64,000 bases of DNA from contig SVFO01000007.1 of NCBI GenBank assembly GCA_015056795.1, positions 638 through 64,637 on the forward strand. The letters run 5' to 3'. Below the pieces are notes generated by a model that made no database searches, was not told the origin of the DNA, and saw only the letters and a list, made by a program, of their open reading frames with translations. Source of the DNA: Lachnospiraceae bacterium (lineage in GTDB: Bacteria > Bacillota > Clostridia > Lachnospirales > Lachnospiraceae). The position numbers and the translations under genes are program-made. Positions within the stretch are counted from its first letter, which is position 1. Every line of letters begins with the position of its first letter. Below, piece by piece: positions 18,268-29,170 of this stretch.

Positions 18268-19278
18268 ATGGCATTATTTGAATCATATGAAAGACGTATT
18301 GCTCAAATCACTAAAGTATTAAACAGCTATGGCATCTCTTCCCTGGAAGAGGCAGAGAAGATCACGAAGGATGCTGGCCTTGACGTTTATGAGCAGGTTA
18401 AGAAGATCCAGCCCATCTGTTTTGAGAATGCTTGCTGGGCATACACCGTTGGTGCTGCCATCGCAATCAAGAAAAACTGCCGCAAGGCAGCTGACGCAGC
18501 TGCAGCCATCGGCGAAGGCCTTCAGGCTTTCTGTATCCCTGGCTCCGTTGCTGATACCCGTAAGGTAGGTCTTGGCCATGGTAACCTTGGCAAGATGCTT
18601 CTGGAAGAGGACACCGATTGCTTCTGCTTCCTGGCTGGTCACGAGAGCTTCGCAGCAGCTGAGGGCGCTATCGGTATCGCAGAGAAGGCTAACAAGGTTC
18701 GTCAGAAGCCACTTCGCGTTATCCTGAATGGTCTTGGAAAGGACGCCGCACAGATCATTTCCAGAATCAACGGCTTCACCTTCGTTGAGACCGAGTATGA
18801 TCCTTACACCAACACCGTTAAGGAAGTATCCCGCAAGGCATATTCCGAGGGACTTCGTGCAAAGGTTAACTGCTACGGCGCGAACTCCGTACCTGAAGGT
18901 GTTGCAATCATGTGGAAGGAGAACGTTGATGTTTCCATCACTGGTAACTCCACCAATCCTACCAGATTCCAGCATCCCGTTGCAGGTACCTACAAGAAGG
19001 AGCGTACCGAGGCTGGTAAGAAGTACTTCTCCGTTGCATCTGGTGGTGGTACTGGACGTACCCTGCATCCCGATAACATGGCAGCTGGTCCTGCTTCCTA
19101 CGGCATGACCGATACCCTTGGAAGAATGCACAGCGACGCTCAGTTTGCAGGATCTTCTTCCGTACCCGCACATGTTGAGATGATGGGTCTGATCGGTATG
19201 GGCAACAACCCTATGGTTGGCGCTACCGTAGCCGTTGCAGTAGGCATTGAGGAAGCTGCAACCGCAGGCAAGTTCTAA
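18268..19278 (+). CDS. GGGtGRT family protein (function unknown)
   Basis: SVASGGGTGRTLHPDNMAAGPASYGMTDTLGRMHSDAQFAGSSSVPAHVEMMGLIGMGNNPMVGA. Confidence 0.9.
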   Translation: MALFESYERRIAQITKVLNSYGISSLEEAEKITKDAGLDVYEQVKKIQPICFENACWAYTVGAAIAIKKNCRKAADAAAAIGEGLQAFCIPGSVADTRKVGLGHGNLGKMLLEEDTDCFCFLAGHESFAAAEGAIGIAEKANKVRQKPLRVILNGLGKDAAQIISRINGFTFVETEYDPYTNTVKEVSRKAYSEGLRAKVNCYGANSVPEGVAIMWKENVDVSITGNSTNPTRFQHPVAGTYKKERTEAGKKYFSVASGGGTGRTLHPDNMAAGPASYGMTDTLGRMHSDAQFAGSSSVPAHVEMMGLIGMGNNPMVGATVAVAVGIEEAATAGKF

Positions 19279-19282
19279 TTTA

Positions 19283-19567
19283 ATGAGTACATTAAAACAG
19301 GATCCCCTTTTCCGAGGGGATCCTGGTATTTATTCCAATCTGGAAATAGCGTCCTTGATCTTTGGAATTCTTTCCATTCCATGCTCCTTGGCATTTGGGG
19401 TCGGACTCATTCCGGGCATTATAGGATTTGTATTCGCTATGAAGGCCAGAAAGGATGCTTATTGTACGGGAATGGCAAACGGAGGATTGATCTGCTCCAT
19501 CATCGGCATGATTTTTTCTGTTGTAGCCATCATCATTATCGGATTTGTAATTTTATCAAAATTATAA
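19283..19567 (+). CDS. Small DUF4190-like membrane protein
   Basis: NLEIASLIFGILSIPCSLAFGVGLIPGIIGFVFAMKARKD; ATG 4 nt after previous stop. Confidence 0.75.
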   Translation: MSTLKQDPLFRGDPGIYSNLEIASLIFGILSIPCSLAFGVGLIPGIIGFVFAMKARKDAYCTGMANGGLICSIIGMIFSVVAIIIIGFVILSKL

Positions 19568-19661
19568 GGACGCGCAACCTGAATTGCACGTCCTTTTTTG
19601 TATTATATCCGTCTGGTTTGAATTCTCTTTTCAAGGTTATTCTTAAGTCAGGCTTCGTTCC

Positions 19662-20165
19662 TTATTCTTCCGGTTCTTCCGACGAACCTTCGTAGGAGAT
19701 GATGATGTCATCGCCGGATGGAGTTTCTCCCTTTAGGAAGGAGATGATGATTTTGATTCTCTTAATGGCTCTGGAATAGTTTTCCTGTGCATAAGCAGCC
19801 GTGTATTCATTATAGGAACCATTGGAAAAGGCCTTATGATAGGAAGTGACTGCTTCGGTCATATATTCGCTGGCTTCATCACCAAGATGCTCGAGATAGT
19901 CAAAGTCGGAAGGAAAATCTAATTCTGCAAAGGTCTTAAAACGCATGTCCACTTCATCCAAATATTCCAGAAGCTGTGCGGGAGCATTTTCTTTGCTCGC
20001 ATCAATCTTATTAATGGAAGCATCCAGCTCCGAGATGCTATTACAGAAATTCTCAACGTCATTCTTAAACTTTACAATCTCTGGATCTGTTTTTTGCGGC
20101 GTACAAGCGCATAAAAAGACGGACAAGAACAGTCCGAGTGCCAGAAACTTTCTATTTTTGTGCAT
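19662..20165 (-). CDS. Putative lipoprotein
   Basis: MHKNRKFLALGLFLSVFLCACTPQ lipobox; ATG at 20165 preferred over 20219. Confidence 0.75.
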   Translation of the reverse strand: MHKNRKFLALGLFLSVFLCACTPQKTDPEIVKFKNDVENFCNSISELDASINKIDASKENAPAQLLEYLDEVDMRFKTFAELDFPSDFDYLEHLGDEASEYMTEAVTSYHKAFSNGSYNEYTAAYAQENYSRAIKRIKIIISFLKGETPSGDDIIISYEGSSEEPEE

Positions 20166-20346
20166 TCCAAATTTCCTCCAATGGAAGTAAATTCTCTCTA
20201 AACAGATATAATTTATCACATTTCCATTTTTTTGGCAACCTCAAAATCGCCATCCGAAGCATTCTTAAAATAATCTTAAGTTTTATAGAAAGTATATTCA
20301 TCACAATACGATTGCCTAAATACTTTCCAATTCCTTGATTTTATAC

Positions 20347-20376
20347 TTTACTCTTTAAAAGAGTATATGGTATGAT
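20347..20376 (+). promoter_or_regulatory. Candidate sigma-A promoter for metH
   Basis: TTTACT - 18 nt - TATGAT, with TGG directly before the -10. Confidence 0.5.
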
Positions 20377-20378
20377 AG

Positions 20379-20473
20379 TCAGGAAATTACGTAGTCATTT
20401 CCTGATCCCGAATGAAATGAGGGACATGCCGTTAGGCATGCCATTACCATCAAAAATATGCCTTTGCAAGGCG
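20379..20473 (+). promoter_or_regulatory. Hairpin-rich metH leader / operator region
   Basis: TCAGGAAAT..ATTTCCTGA; TCCC..GGGA; CATGCCgttaGGCATG; GCCTTtgcAAGGC in succession. Confidence 0.45.
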
Positions 20474-20487
20474 GAATGTGTGTAGCA

Positions 20488-23028
20488 ATGACAAAAGAAG
20501 AATTTAAAAAACTGGCAGAAAAAAATATATTGTATTTGGATGGAGCAACGGGATCTAATCTCGTGAAGGCTGGCATGCCAGCTGGCGTGTGCCCTGAGGA
20601 TTGGATTTTAAAGCATAGTGACGTGATGCTGAAGCTCCAGAAGGATTATGTCAAGGCTGGCTCAGATATCTTATATGCTCCAACATTTACGGCCAATCGC
20701 ATAAAGCTTGCGGAGTATGGCCTGGAAAATCAAATGGAAGAGATGATTCAGGGACTTGTTCAGATATCCAAGGAGGCTGCTGCTTCAGCCGAAGGCAGAA
20801 AGGTTTATGTTGCCGGAGACCTTACCATGACAGGCCAGACCTTAAAGCCCATGGGCACCATGGAATTAGAAGATTTGATTGAAATTTATAAGGAGCAAAT
20901 TCGCATGTTAGATAAGGCCGGCGTGGATCTTTTGATTGTGGAGACCATGATGAGCCTTGCCGAGACGCGAGCCGCCCTGATTGCAGCAAAGGAAGTGACG
21001 GAGCTGCCAGTCATGGTAACACTGACCTTTGAGGCAGATGGAAGGACACTTTACGGAACGGATGCGAAGACAGCTGGAATTGTCACGGAGAGCCTTGGTG
21101 CTTGTGCCATCGGAGCAAATTGCTCCACAGGTCCCGCACACATGGAAAAGGTGATTTCTGACCTTGCATCCGTGACAACCATTCCCGTTATTGCAAAGCC
21201 TAATGCTGGATTGCCTTTTTTGGACGCAGACGGGAAAACCTGCTACAACATGACGGCACCTGATTTTGTGGAGGAGATGGAAATTCTTGTAAAGGCAGGG
21301 GCATCCGTGCTTGGAGGATGCTGTGGTACGGATCCGAGCTTTATTCAAGGATTAAAGGAACGCTTTGAAACTCAGCGCAAGGTCTCTGTTTCTAGAAGAC
21401 CTGAGGGAGTACGCTACCTGTCCAGCGAGCGTCAAACATTAGCTTTTGGCTTAAATGACCTGTTTATGATTGTCGGAGAGCGCATCAATCCTACAGGCAA
21501 AAAGGCATTACAGGCACAGCTTCGCGAGGGCAGCCTAGAAAAGGTATTACAGTTTGCTGAAGAGCAGGAGGCTGCTGGTGCACAAGTGCTTGACGTCAAC
21601 ATGGGCATGAGTGGTATCGACGAAAAGGCCATGATGCTTCGTTGTCTAGAGGAGATCAGTGGTGTGACGAATTTGCCTTTATCCTTGGATTCCAGCCATG
21701 TCTCCGTTTTGGAGGCAGCGCTTCGCCATTACCCCGGCAGGGCGCTCATCAATTCGATTTCATATGAATCTGAGAAGTTTGAAAAGCTCTTACCGATTGC
21801 TGCAAAATATGGCGCGGCATTTATTTTACTTCCTCTGTCAGATGAGGGATTGCCAAAGGATCTGGACGAAAAGAAGGACATTATTGAAAAAATATATGCT
21901 CGTGCCAAGGAGCTTGGCATGCGTAAGGAGGATATCATTGTCGACGGGCTTGTTGCCACCATCGGTGCGAACAAGAAGGCAGCTCTCGAATGCCTGGAGA
22001 CAGTTAGATACGCAAAATCAAAGGGGTTTGCTACCATTTGCGGTCTGTCCAATATCTCCTTTGGCATGCCTGAACGCGGTTATGTTAATACGGCATTTCT
22101 TGCTTTGATGATTGAGGCCGGCCTGACCATGGCAATCTCTAATCCTTCACAGGAAATGCTGGTCAGCTGTGCTTTCGCCACGGATGTCTTGCTAAATAAG
22201 GAGGGTGCGGACCTTCGCTATATTGAATATGCCTCCTTTGTTAAGGAACAGCGGGAAAAGAAGGAAGCAGAATTGCAGGAAAAGCTGCTTGCCGCAAATC
22301 AGGCTACCGTAAATTCCTCAGTTGGCGACGCAGAAAAGACGGTAGAAAGCAAATCAGACAAGCCTTCCGAAAAGTCAAATGGCGTTGGCGGAAATGCAGT
22401 CAGGGAAGCGCTTTATAAGGCCGTCATGAAGGGGAATCGTAATGGCATTGCTAAGCTGACGCAGGATGCGTTAAATGCAGGAGAAGCGCCATCCTCGCTA
22501 TTGAATGAGATCCTTCTCCCTGGCATTAATGAGGTCGGAGAACTGTTTGACAAGGGAAAATACTTCCTTCCGCAGTTGATTGCTAGTGCGGAAGCAATGA
22601 AAAACGCCATTGAGGTCTTAGAGCCCTTACTTTTGTCAGATCAAAAGGGTGAGGACATGCCAGTCGTCGTGATCGCTACGGTGGAAGGAGACATTCATGA
22701 CATTGGAAAGAATCTTGTGGCGCTCATGCTGAAAAACTATGGCTTTCAGGTGATCGATCTTGGAAAGGATGTGCCCGCAAGCGAGATTATTGCTGCTGCC
22801 AAGGAGCATCATGCAAAGATTATTGCCTTGTCCGCACTTATGACAACGACCATGCAGAGAATGCGCGAGGTTGTGGAGGAGGTCAAGAAAATAAAGCTTC
22901 CCGTGAAGGTCATGATTGGCGGTGCGGTCATTACGCAGGAGTATGCTGATGAGATTGGCGCAGACGGTTATTCCAGGGATGCTGCCGATGCCGTGAAATT
23001 AGCAAAACGCTTGAACTCGGAACCGTAA
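20488..23028 (+). CDS. metH: Methionine synthase (cobalamin-dependent), HMT + pterin + B12-binding modules, no C-terminal activation domain
   Basis: LDGATGSNLVKAG, GGCCGTDP, VGERINPTGKKALQ, B12 motif EGDIHDIGKN; protein ends after the B12-binding domain. Confidence 0.9.
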   Translation: MTKEEFKKLAEKNILYLDGATGSNLVKAGMPAGVCPEDWILKHSDVMLKLQKDYVKAGSDILYAPTFTANRIKLAEYGLENQMEEMIQGLVQISKEAAASAEGRKVYVAGDLTMTGQTLKPMGTMELEDLIEIYKEQIRMLDKAGVDLLIVETMMSLAETRAALIAAKEVTELPVMVTLTFEADGRTLYGTDAKTAGIVTESLGACAIGANCSTGPAHMEKVISDLASVTTIPVIAKPNAGLPFLDADGKTCYNMTAPDFVEEMEILVKAGASVLGGCCGTDPSFIQGLKERFETQRKVSVSRRPEGVRYLSSERQTLAFGLNDLFMIVGERINPTGKKALQAQLREGSLEKVLQFAEEQEAAGAQVLDVNMGMSGIDEKAMMLRCLEEISGVTNLPLSLDSSHVSVLEAALRHYPGRALINSISYESEKFEKLLPIAAKYGAAFILLPLSDEGLPKDLDEKKDIIEKIYARAKELGMRKEDIIVDGLVATIGANKKAALECLETVRYAKSKGFATICGLSNISFGMPERGYVNTAFLALMIEAGLTMAISNPSQEMLVSCAFATDVLLNKEGADLRYIEYASFVKEQREKKEAELQEKLLAANQATVNSSVGDAEKTVESKSDKPSEKSNGVGGNAVREALYKAVMKGNRNGIAKLTQDALNAGEAPSSLLNEILLPGINEVGELFDKGKYFLPQLIASAEAMKNAIEVLEPLLLSDQKGEDMPVVVIATVEGDIHDIGKNLVALMLKNYGFQVIDLGKDVPASEIIAAAKEHHAKIIALSALMTTTMQRMREVVEEVKKIKLPVKVMIGGAVITQEYADEIGADGYSRDAADAVKLAKRLNSEP

Positions 23029-23082
23029 AGTGATATAATACTAGCTTAACAACGACGAAAACGCACCAAGGAGGGAACAAAA

Positions 23083-24696
23083 GTGAACGGAGCAGATGCC
23101 ATCATCAAATGTCTGGAAGCGGAGCAGGTTACGACTGTTTTTGGCTATCCTGGCGTTGCAATCTGTCCTTTTTATAATTCCATTTTGGAATCAGACATTC
23201 GCACGATTTTGATTCGCACGGAGCAAAACGCCGCTCATGCGGCAAGCGGCATGGCAAGGATGACGGGGAGGCCCGGCGTATGTGCCGTGACGAGCGGCCC
23301 TGGTGCAACCAATGTCATCACTGGTATTGCAACGGCCTTCGCTGATAGCATCCCATTGATTGTCATTACGGGTCAGGTAAACAGTGAGCTTTTAGGAAGT
23401 GACGTTTTTCAGGAGGCAGACATTACTGGCGCCGTGGAATCCTTTGTGAAATATAGTTATCTTGTTCGTGATGCAAAGGACATTCCAAGAATCTTTAAGG
23501 AAGCATTCCATATTGCAAACACGGGAAGAAAGGGCCCCGTTTTGATTGACGTGCCGATCGATGTGCAAAATGCGCCCGTAGATAAGTTTGCCTACCCTTC
23601 TGAGATCAACATGCGAACCTATAAGCCTACGGTCAAGGGAAATATGGTTCAGATCAAGAAGGTTGAAAAGGAACTGGAGAAGGCTAAGAAGCCCTTACTC
23701 TGTGTTGGCGGAGGAGTTCTTTTGTCCGAGGCAGAAGGAAACATCAGAGAATTTTCCAAGCGCTTTGGCGTTCCGGTAGTTTCTACAATGATGGGGATCG
23801 GCGTAATGCCGACGAAGGATCCTCTCTACTTTGGCATGGTTGGAAACAATGGAAAGCCTTGTGCCAATAAGGCCATTCAGGACTGTGATCTTTTGATTAT
23901 GGTCGGCGCCAGAGTGGCAGACAGAGCCGTAAATCAGCCTGAAATTATTACAAGAAATAAAGTATTGGTACATATCGACGTCGATCCTGCTGAAATTGGC
24001 AAGAATGCCGGACCGACCATTCCTTTGGTTGGCGATGCAAAGCATATTTTTGAAGATTTGCTGGCACAGGACATCAGCTGCGATTGTAAGGATTGGATAA
24101 AGGAGCTTACTGAGTGGCGCGTATCCATGGCACCGAAGAGGAATCCTAATCCTGATTACGTTGATCCAGCTGCTTTTATTACGATGCTTTCCGAGAAGAT
24201 GCAGGATAATGGCGTTTATGTGGCTGACGTTGGACAGAATCAGATTTGGTCCTGCGCGTATCATATTGTAAAAAATGGTCGCTTTATGACCTCTGGCGGC
24301 ATGGGAACCATGGGATATTCCATCCCTGCGGCCATGGGTGCTAAGCTGGCTGCTCCTGATCGTCAGGTCATTGCTGTCTGTGGTGACGGTTCCTTCCAGA
24401 TGTCTATGATGGAGCTTGCAACCATGCGCCAGCACAATGTGCCCGTAAAGATCATTGTCATTAAGAACAATTACCTTGGCATGGTAAGACAGTATCAGCA
24501 TTTTACCTACAAGGATCATTATTCCGTCGTTGATCTTTCAGGAAGTCCTGATTTGGAAAAGCTTGTCAGTGCCTATGACATGAAATATTTGCGTTTGGAC
24601 AACATGAAGAACGCAGAGAAGGTTTTGGATGCCTTCCTTGCGAAGGATGAGTCCATTCTATTGGAAGTAAGCGTTGATCCGATGGATCTTGTCTAG
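23083..24696 (+). CDS. ilvB: Acetolactate synthase large subunit
   Basis: TVFGYPGVAICPFYNSI, TSGPGATNVITGIATAFADSIPLIVITGQV; TPP motif CGDGSFQMSMMELATMRQHNVPVKIIVIKNN. Confidence 0.95.
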   Translation: MNGADAIIKCLEAEQVTTVFGYPGVAICPFYNSILESDIRTILIRTEQNAAHAASGMARMTGRPGVCAVTSGPGATNVITGIATAFADSIPLIVITGQVNSELLGSDVFQEADITGAVESFVKYSYLVRDAKDIPRIFKEAFHIANTGRKGPVLIDVPIDVQNAPVDKFAYPSEINMRTYKPTVKGNMVQIKKVEKELEKAKKPLLCVGGGVLLSEAEGNIREFSKRFGVPVVSTMMGIGVMPTKDPLYFGMVGNNGKPCANKAIQDCDLLIMVGARVADRAVNQPEIITRNKVLVHIDVDPAEIGKNAGPTIPLVGDAKHIFEDLLAQDISCDCKDWIKELTEWRVSMAPKRNPNPDYVDPAAFITMLSEKMQDNGVYVADVGQNQIWSCAYHIVKNGRFMTSGGMGTMGYSIPAAMGAKLAAPDRQVIAVCGDGSFQMSMMELATMRQHNVPVKIIVIKNNYLGMVRQYQHFTYKDHYSVVDLSGSPDLEKLVSAYDMKYLRLDNMKNAEKVLDAFLAKDESILLEVSVDPMDLV

Positions 24697-24706
24697 GAGG
24701 TGCGCC

Positions 24707-25195
24707 ATGAAAAAGAAAATCTATTCCGTATTGGTAGAGAACCGTTCCGGCGTCCTGAGCAAGGTTGCGGGGTTGTTCTCCAGAAGAAATTTCAACATTG
24801 AAAGCCTTGCCGTTGGCGAGACGGATGCAAAGGACGTCTCCTGCATGACCATTGTATCGAGCGGTGATCAACATACGATTGAGCAGATTGAGAAGCAGCT
24901 CAACAAAAAGATCGACGTCATTAAGGTGAAGACCTTTGATGAGAGCCAGGTCATTGCAAGGGAGCTTATGCTGATCAAGGTGAAATATAACAAGACGAAT
25001 CGCCGCGACGTCATGGAGATTTGCGATATCATGAAGGCGCAGATCGTTGACATGTCAAAGCATTACATGATGATTCAATTATGCGACGTGCCCGAGCGTA
25101 CCAGTCTAATGATCAGCATGCTTCAGAGCATCAGCATCGTTGAAGTGGCGAGAACGGGAACCCTGGCTCTCGGAAAATGTCAGGAGAACGACTAG
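24707..25195 (+). CDS. ilvN: Acetolactate synthase small (ACT regulatory) subunit, copy 1
   Basis: YSVLVENRSGVLSKVAGLFSRRNFNIESLAVG; ATG at 24707 after aggagg. Confidence 0.93.
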   Translation: MKKKIYSVLVENRSGVLSKVAGLFSRRNFNIESLAVGETDAKDVSCMTIVSSGDQHTIEQIEKQLNKKIDVIKVKTFDESQVIARELMLIKVKYNKTNRRDVMEICDIMKAQIVDMSKHYMMIQLCDVPERTSLMISMLQSISIVEVARTGTLALGKCQEND

Positions 25196-25331
25196 ATCAG
25201 ATAACGGTTAAATTCCTTAGGTTTTTGTCGCTTGACATTTCCGAAAAGAGTTGTTATATTTAATAAAGACTTTCACAAGTTATTCCATTAAAGTAAAAAA
25301 GCGTTCTGATAAAGAAAGGCATGGTGGAAAG

Positions 25332-25838
25332 ATGCAGAAGAAAGTATTTCAGCTTTTAACAAATAATACCTCCGGCGTGTTGAGCCGTATTACGGGACTG
25401 TTTTCCCGCAGAGGTTATAATATTGAGAGTATTACCGCAGGCGTAACCGCTGATCCCAAGTATAGCCGCATTACCATCGTTACCAGCGGTGATGACGAGA
25501 TCCTGGAACAGATTGAGAAGCAGCTGGAAAAGCTTGTAGACGTCAAGGACATCAAGGAATTAAAGACGGATGAGAGCGTATACCGCGAGCTTGTTTTGAT
25601 CAAAATTCGCGTCACTGCTGAGCAGAGACAAAATGTTTTATCCCTGGTTAACATTTTCCGTGCCAACGTCGTTGACGTAAGCGAGGACGGCATGATCGTG
25701 GAACTGACCGGAAATCAGAGCAAGATTGAAGCTTTGGTAAACCTTTTGGAAAGCTATGAAATTCTTGAAATTGCAAGAACCGGCATCGCAGGCTTAAGCC
25801 GCGGTACGAAGGATGTTGTAACCCTGCCGAGTAAATAA
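25332..25838 (+). CDS. ilvN: Acetolactate synthase small (ACT regulatory) subunit, copy 2
   Basis: FQLLTNNTSGVLSRITGLFSRRGYNIESITAG; ATG at 25332. Confidence 0.93.
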   Translation: MQKKVFQLLTNNTSGVLSRITGLFSRRGYNIESITAGVTADPKYSRITIVTSGDDEILEQIEKQLEKLVDVKDIKELKTDESVYRELVLIKIRVTAEQRQNVLSLVNIFRANVVDVSEDGMIVELTGNQSKIEALVNLLESYEILEIARTGIAGLSRGTKDVVTLPSK

Positions 25839-25966
25839 TCAGGTACAGAGCATCTATTCCGCATTTGCGATTGGTTATAAAAGATCTGAAAATATTGTTA
25901 GCTCTAGGGCCTGCTTTTAGTAAACCCTATCAGTTATAAATGCAAGACGATCCGACAAAAAGATAA

Positions 25967-27031
<1,065 letters not shown>

Positions 27032-27057
27032 TCCAGATTTTTATGACAGAATTTGAC

Positions 27058-27087
27058 GGGGCAGGAAAAATCCTGCCCCATTTTTTT
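27058..27087 (+). terminator. Intrinsic terminator after ilvC
   Basis: GGGGCAGGA aaaa TCCTGCCCC ATTTTTTT. Confidence 0.93.
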
Positions 27088-27161
27088 GTAAGCAAATCAT
27101 TGTCTGTTGATTATGTTTCGTGCCATTTGTTAAATATATTAAAATTTATTTTAATGATATT

Positions 27162-27689
27162 TTATAGATTAATGTTGGAACCAATTAGATCAAAGATATA
27201 CTTCATGATTCCATCCACTAAATAATCTCTGGCATAAGTAACTAGAATTACCCAAAGAATACTGAAAAATAGTACTACAATGCTCAGAACCAATGCTAAT
27301 ATAGCAAAAATCTTCGCATCCTTTTCTTTTCTTTCTCCAATGCACAGCGAAACAATACTGATGACAAATGCAGCTATTTCGGGAAGGAAAATGCCAGCGA
27401 AAATTCCACCAATCGCAAGAGCCAAGGCTAAAAGGCTTAGAATCTTTTTCATAGACATGCCGCCGATGATGGATCCGACAGGTCTCACAAATTCAAAATT
27501 ACAATAGGGACATCTCTGCAGAATTGCATCTACCTTTGATTGACATTTGGGACATGTCTTATTATACATGGGAGCAGCAGAAGGATGTTTCGTATATCCT
27601 GTCGTCGGAAAGCAAGCCTTTGCACCGCATCTTGAGCAAAAGGAATCCTTAGGCTCCATTTTCATTCCGCATTTATTACAAAAAGGCAA
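27162..27689 (-). CDS. Double zinc-ribbon membrane protein
   Basis: MPFCNKCGMKMEPKDSFCSRCGAK and CPKCQSKVDAILQRCPYC, followed by TM segments. Confidence 0.8.
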   Translation of the reverse strand: MPFCNKCGMKMEPKDSFCSRCGAKACFPTTGYTKHPSAAPMYNKTCPKCQSKVDAILQRCPYCNFEFVRPVGSIIGGMSMKKILSLLALALAIGGIFAGIFLPEIAAFVISIVSLCIGERKEKDAKIFAILALVLSIVVLFFSILWVILVTYARDYLVDGIMKYIFDLIGSNINL

Positions 27690-27889
27690 GGTCGCACCTC
27701 CTTAATAAAAGCATGGTCATTGTTTTCTTTTAAATCTACTATAAGTGATTCTATCTTTCGACACTTTTCTTGTCAATCTTCATCACAAAAAAATCCATGA
27801 CCTGATTAAATATATCTATTTTCTTTTTGCTCAATTTGTGTTAGGATACTATCAATGTATGAAAAATGTACGATTTGGAGGAAAAAAGC

Positions 27890-29158
27890 ATGGGTATGAC
27901 GATGACGCAGAAGATCTTAGCGCATGCGGCTGGACTTGATAAGGTAGTCGCAGGGCAGTTGATCGAGGCAAATCTGGATCTGGTGCTGGGCAATGACATT
28001 ACAAGCCCCGTTGCGATCAAGGAAATGGATAAGATGAGGGTAGACGGCGTGTTCAATAAGGATAAAATCGCGCTGGTTCCTGATCATTTTGTGCCGAATA
28101 AGGATATTAAATCCGCTGAGCATTGCAAGTGCGTACGCGAATTTGCGAAGAGAAATGAGATTACCAATTATTTTGAAGTTGGTGAGATGGGTATTGAGCA
28201 TGCACTGCTTCCCGAAAAAGGCCTGACGGTTGCAGGCGACGTGATCATCGGTGCTGATTCTCATACCTGTACCTATGGCGCACTTGGTGCTTTCTCCACG
28301 GGTGTTGGAAGTACCGACATGGCTGCAGGCATGGCAACTGGTAAGGCTTGGTTCAAGGTTCCCTCCGCAATTAAGTTTGTATTGACTGGAAAGCCTTCCA
28401 AGTGGGTAAGCGGTAAGGATGTCATTCTTCATATTATCGGAATGATTGGCGTAGACGGTGCATTGTATAAGTCCATGGAGTTTGTTGGCGACGGAATCGC
28501 AAACCTGACCATGGATGATCGTTTTACCATTGCAAATATGGCAATTGAAGCTGGCGGAAAGAATGGTATTTTCCCTGTGGATGCCCTGGCTGAACAATAC
28601 ATGAAGGAGCACTCCACTAAGAAATATACGATTTACAAGGCAGACGAGGATGCAGTTTATGATGAGACCTATACGATCGATCTGAGCACCCTGCGTCCTA
28701 CGGTTTCCTTCCCTCATCTTCCTGAGAATACGCACACCATTGATGAGATTCATGAGATGGATGACATTGTGATTGATCAGGTTGTCATCGGTTCCTGCAC
28801 AAATGGTCGTCTGGACGACCTGAGAACGGCCGCTGAGATTCTTAAGGGCAGAAAGGTGAAGAAGGGACTTCGCTGCATCGTGATTCCTGCAACGCAAAAG
28901 ATTTATCTGCAGGCCATGGAAGAGGGACTTCTTAAGACCTTTATCGAAGCAGGTGCCGTTGTCAGCACCCCGACCTGTGGTCCTTGCCTTGGCGGTTATA
29001 TGGGCATTTTGGCAGAGGGAGAGAGATGTGTATCTACGACCAACCGTAACTTTGTAGGTAGAATGGGACACATTACTTCTGAGATCTATCTTGCAAGTCC
29101 TGCAGTAGCTGCTGCAAGTGCAGTAACCGGTAAGATATCCTGCCCGTGTGAGTTATAA
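27890..29158 (+). CDS. leuC: 3-isopropylmalate dehydratase large subunit
   Basis: [54 protein letters not shown] 27890 with ggagg RBS. Confidence 0.95.
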   Translation: MGMTMTQKILAHAAGLDKVVAGQLIEANLDLVLGNDITSPVAIKEMDKMRVDGVFNKDKIALVPDHFVPNKDIKSAEHCKCVREFAKRNEITNYFEVGEMGIEHALLPEKGLTVAGDVIIGADSHTCTYGALGAFSTGVGSTDMAAGMATGKAWFKVPSAIKFVLTGKPSKWVSGKDVILHIIGMIGVDGALYKSMEFVGDGIANLTMDDRFTIANMAIEAGGKNGIFPVDALAEQYMKEHSTKKYTIYKADEDAVYDETYTIDLSTLRPTVSFPHLPENTHTIDEIHEMDDIVIDQVVIGSCTNGRLDDLRTAAEILKGRKVKKGLRCIVIPATQKIYLQAMEEGLLKTFIEAGAVVSTPTCGPCLGGYMGILAEGERCVSTTNRNFVGRMGHITSEIYLASPAVAAASAVTGKISCPCEL

Positions 29159-29170
29159 GTTGAACAGGGT

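Noticed and set aside
18319-19173. 284-aa antisense ORF over the GGGtGRT gene, and 244-aa ORF (17552-18286) over the NifU-like gene
   Set aside because: Codon-optimised sense genes leave few antisense stops; no domains seen. Only supports the inference of high expression of the sense genes.
23695-24519. 274-aa ORF antisense to ilvB
   Set aside because: Shadow ORF without RBS or recognisable motif.
27917-29071. 384-aa ORF antisense to leuC
   Set aside because: Shadow ORF caused by codon bias in the leuC strand; composition is Cys/His/Arg/Asn-rich with no recognisable domain and no RBS.
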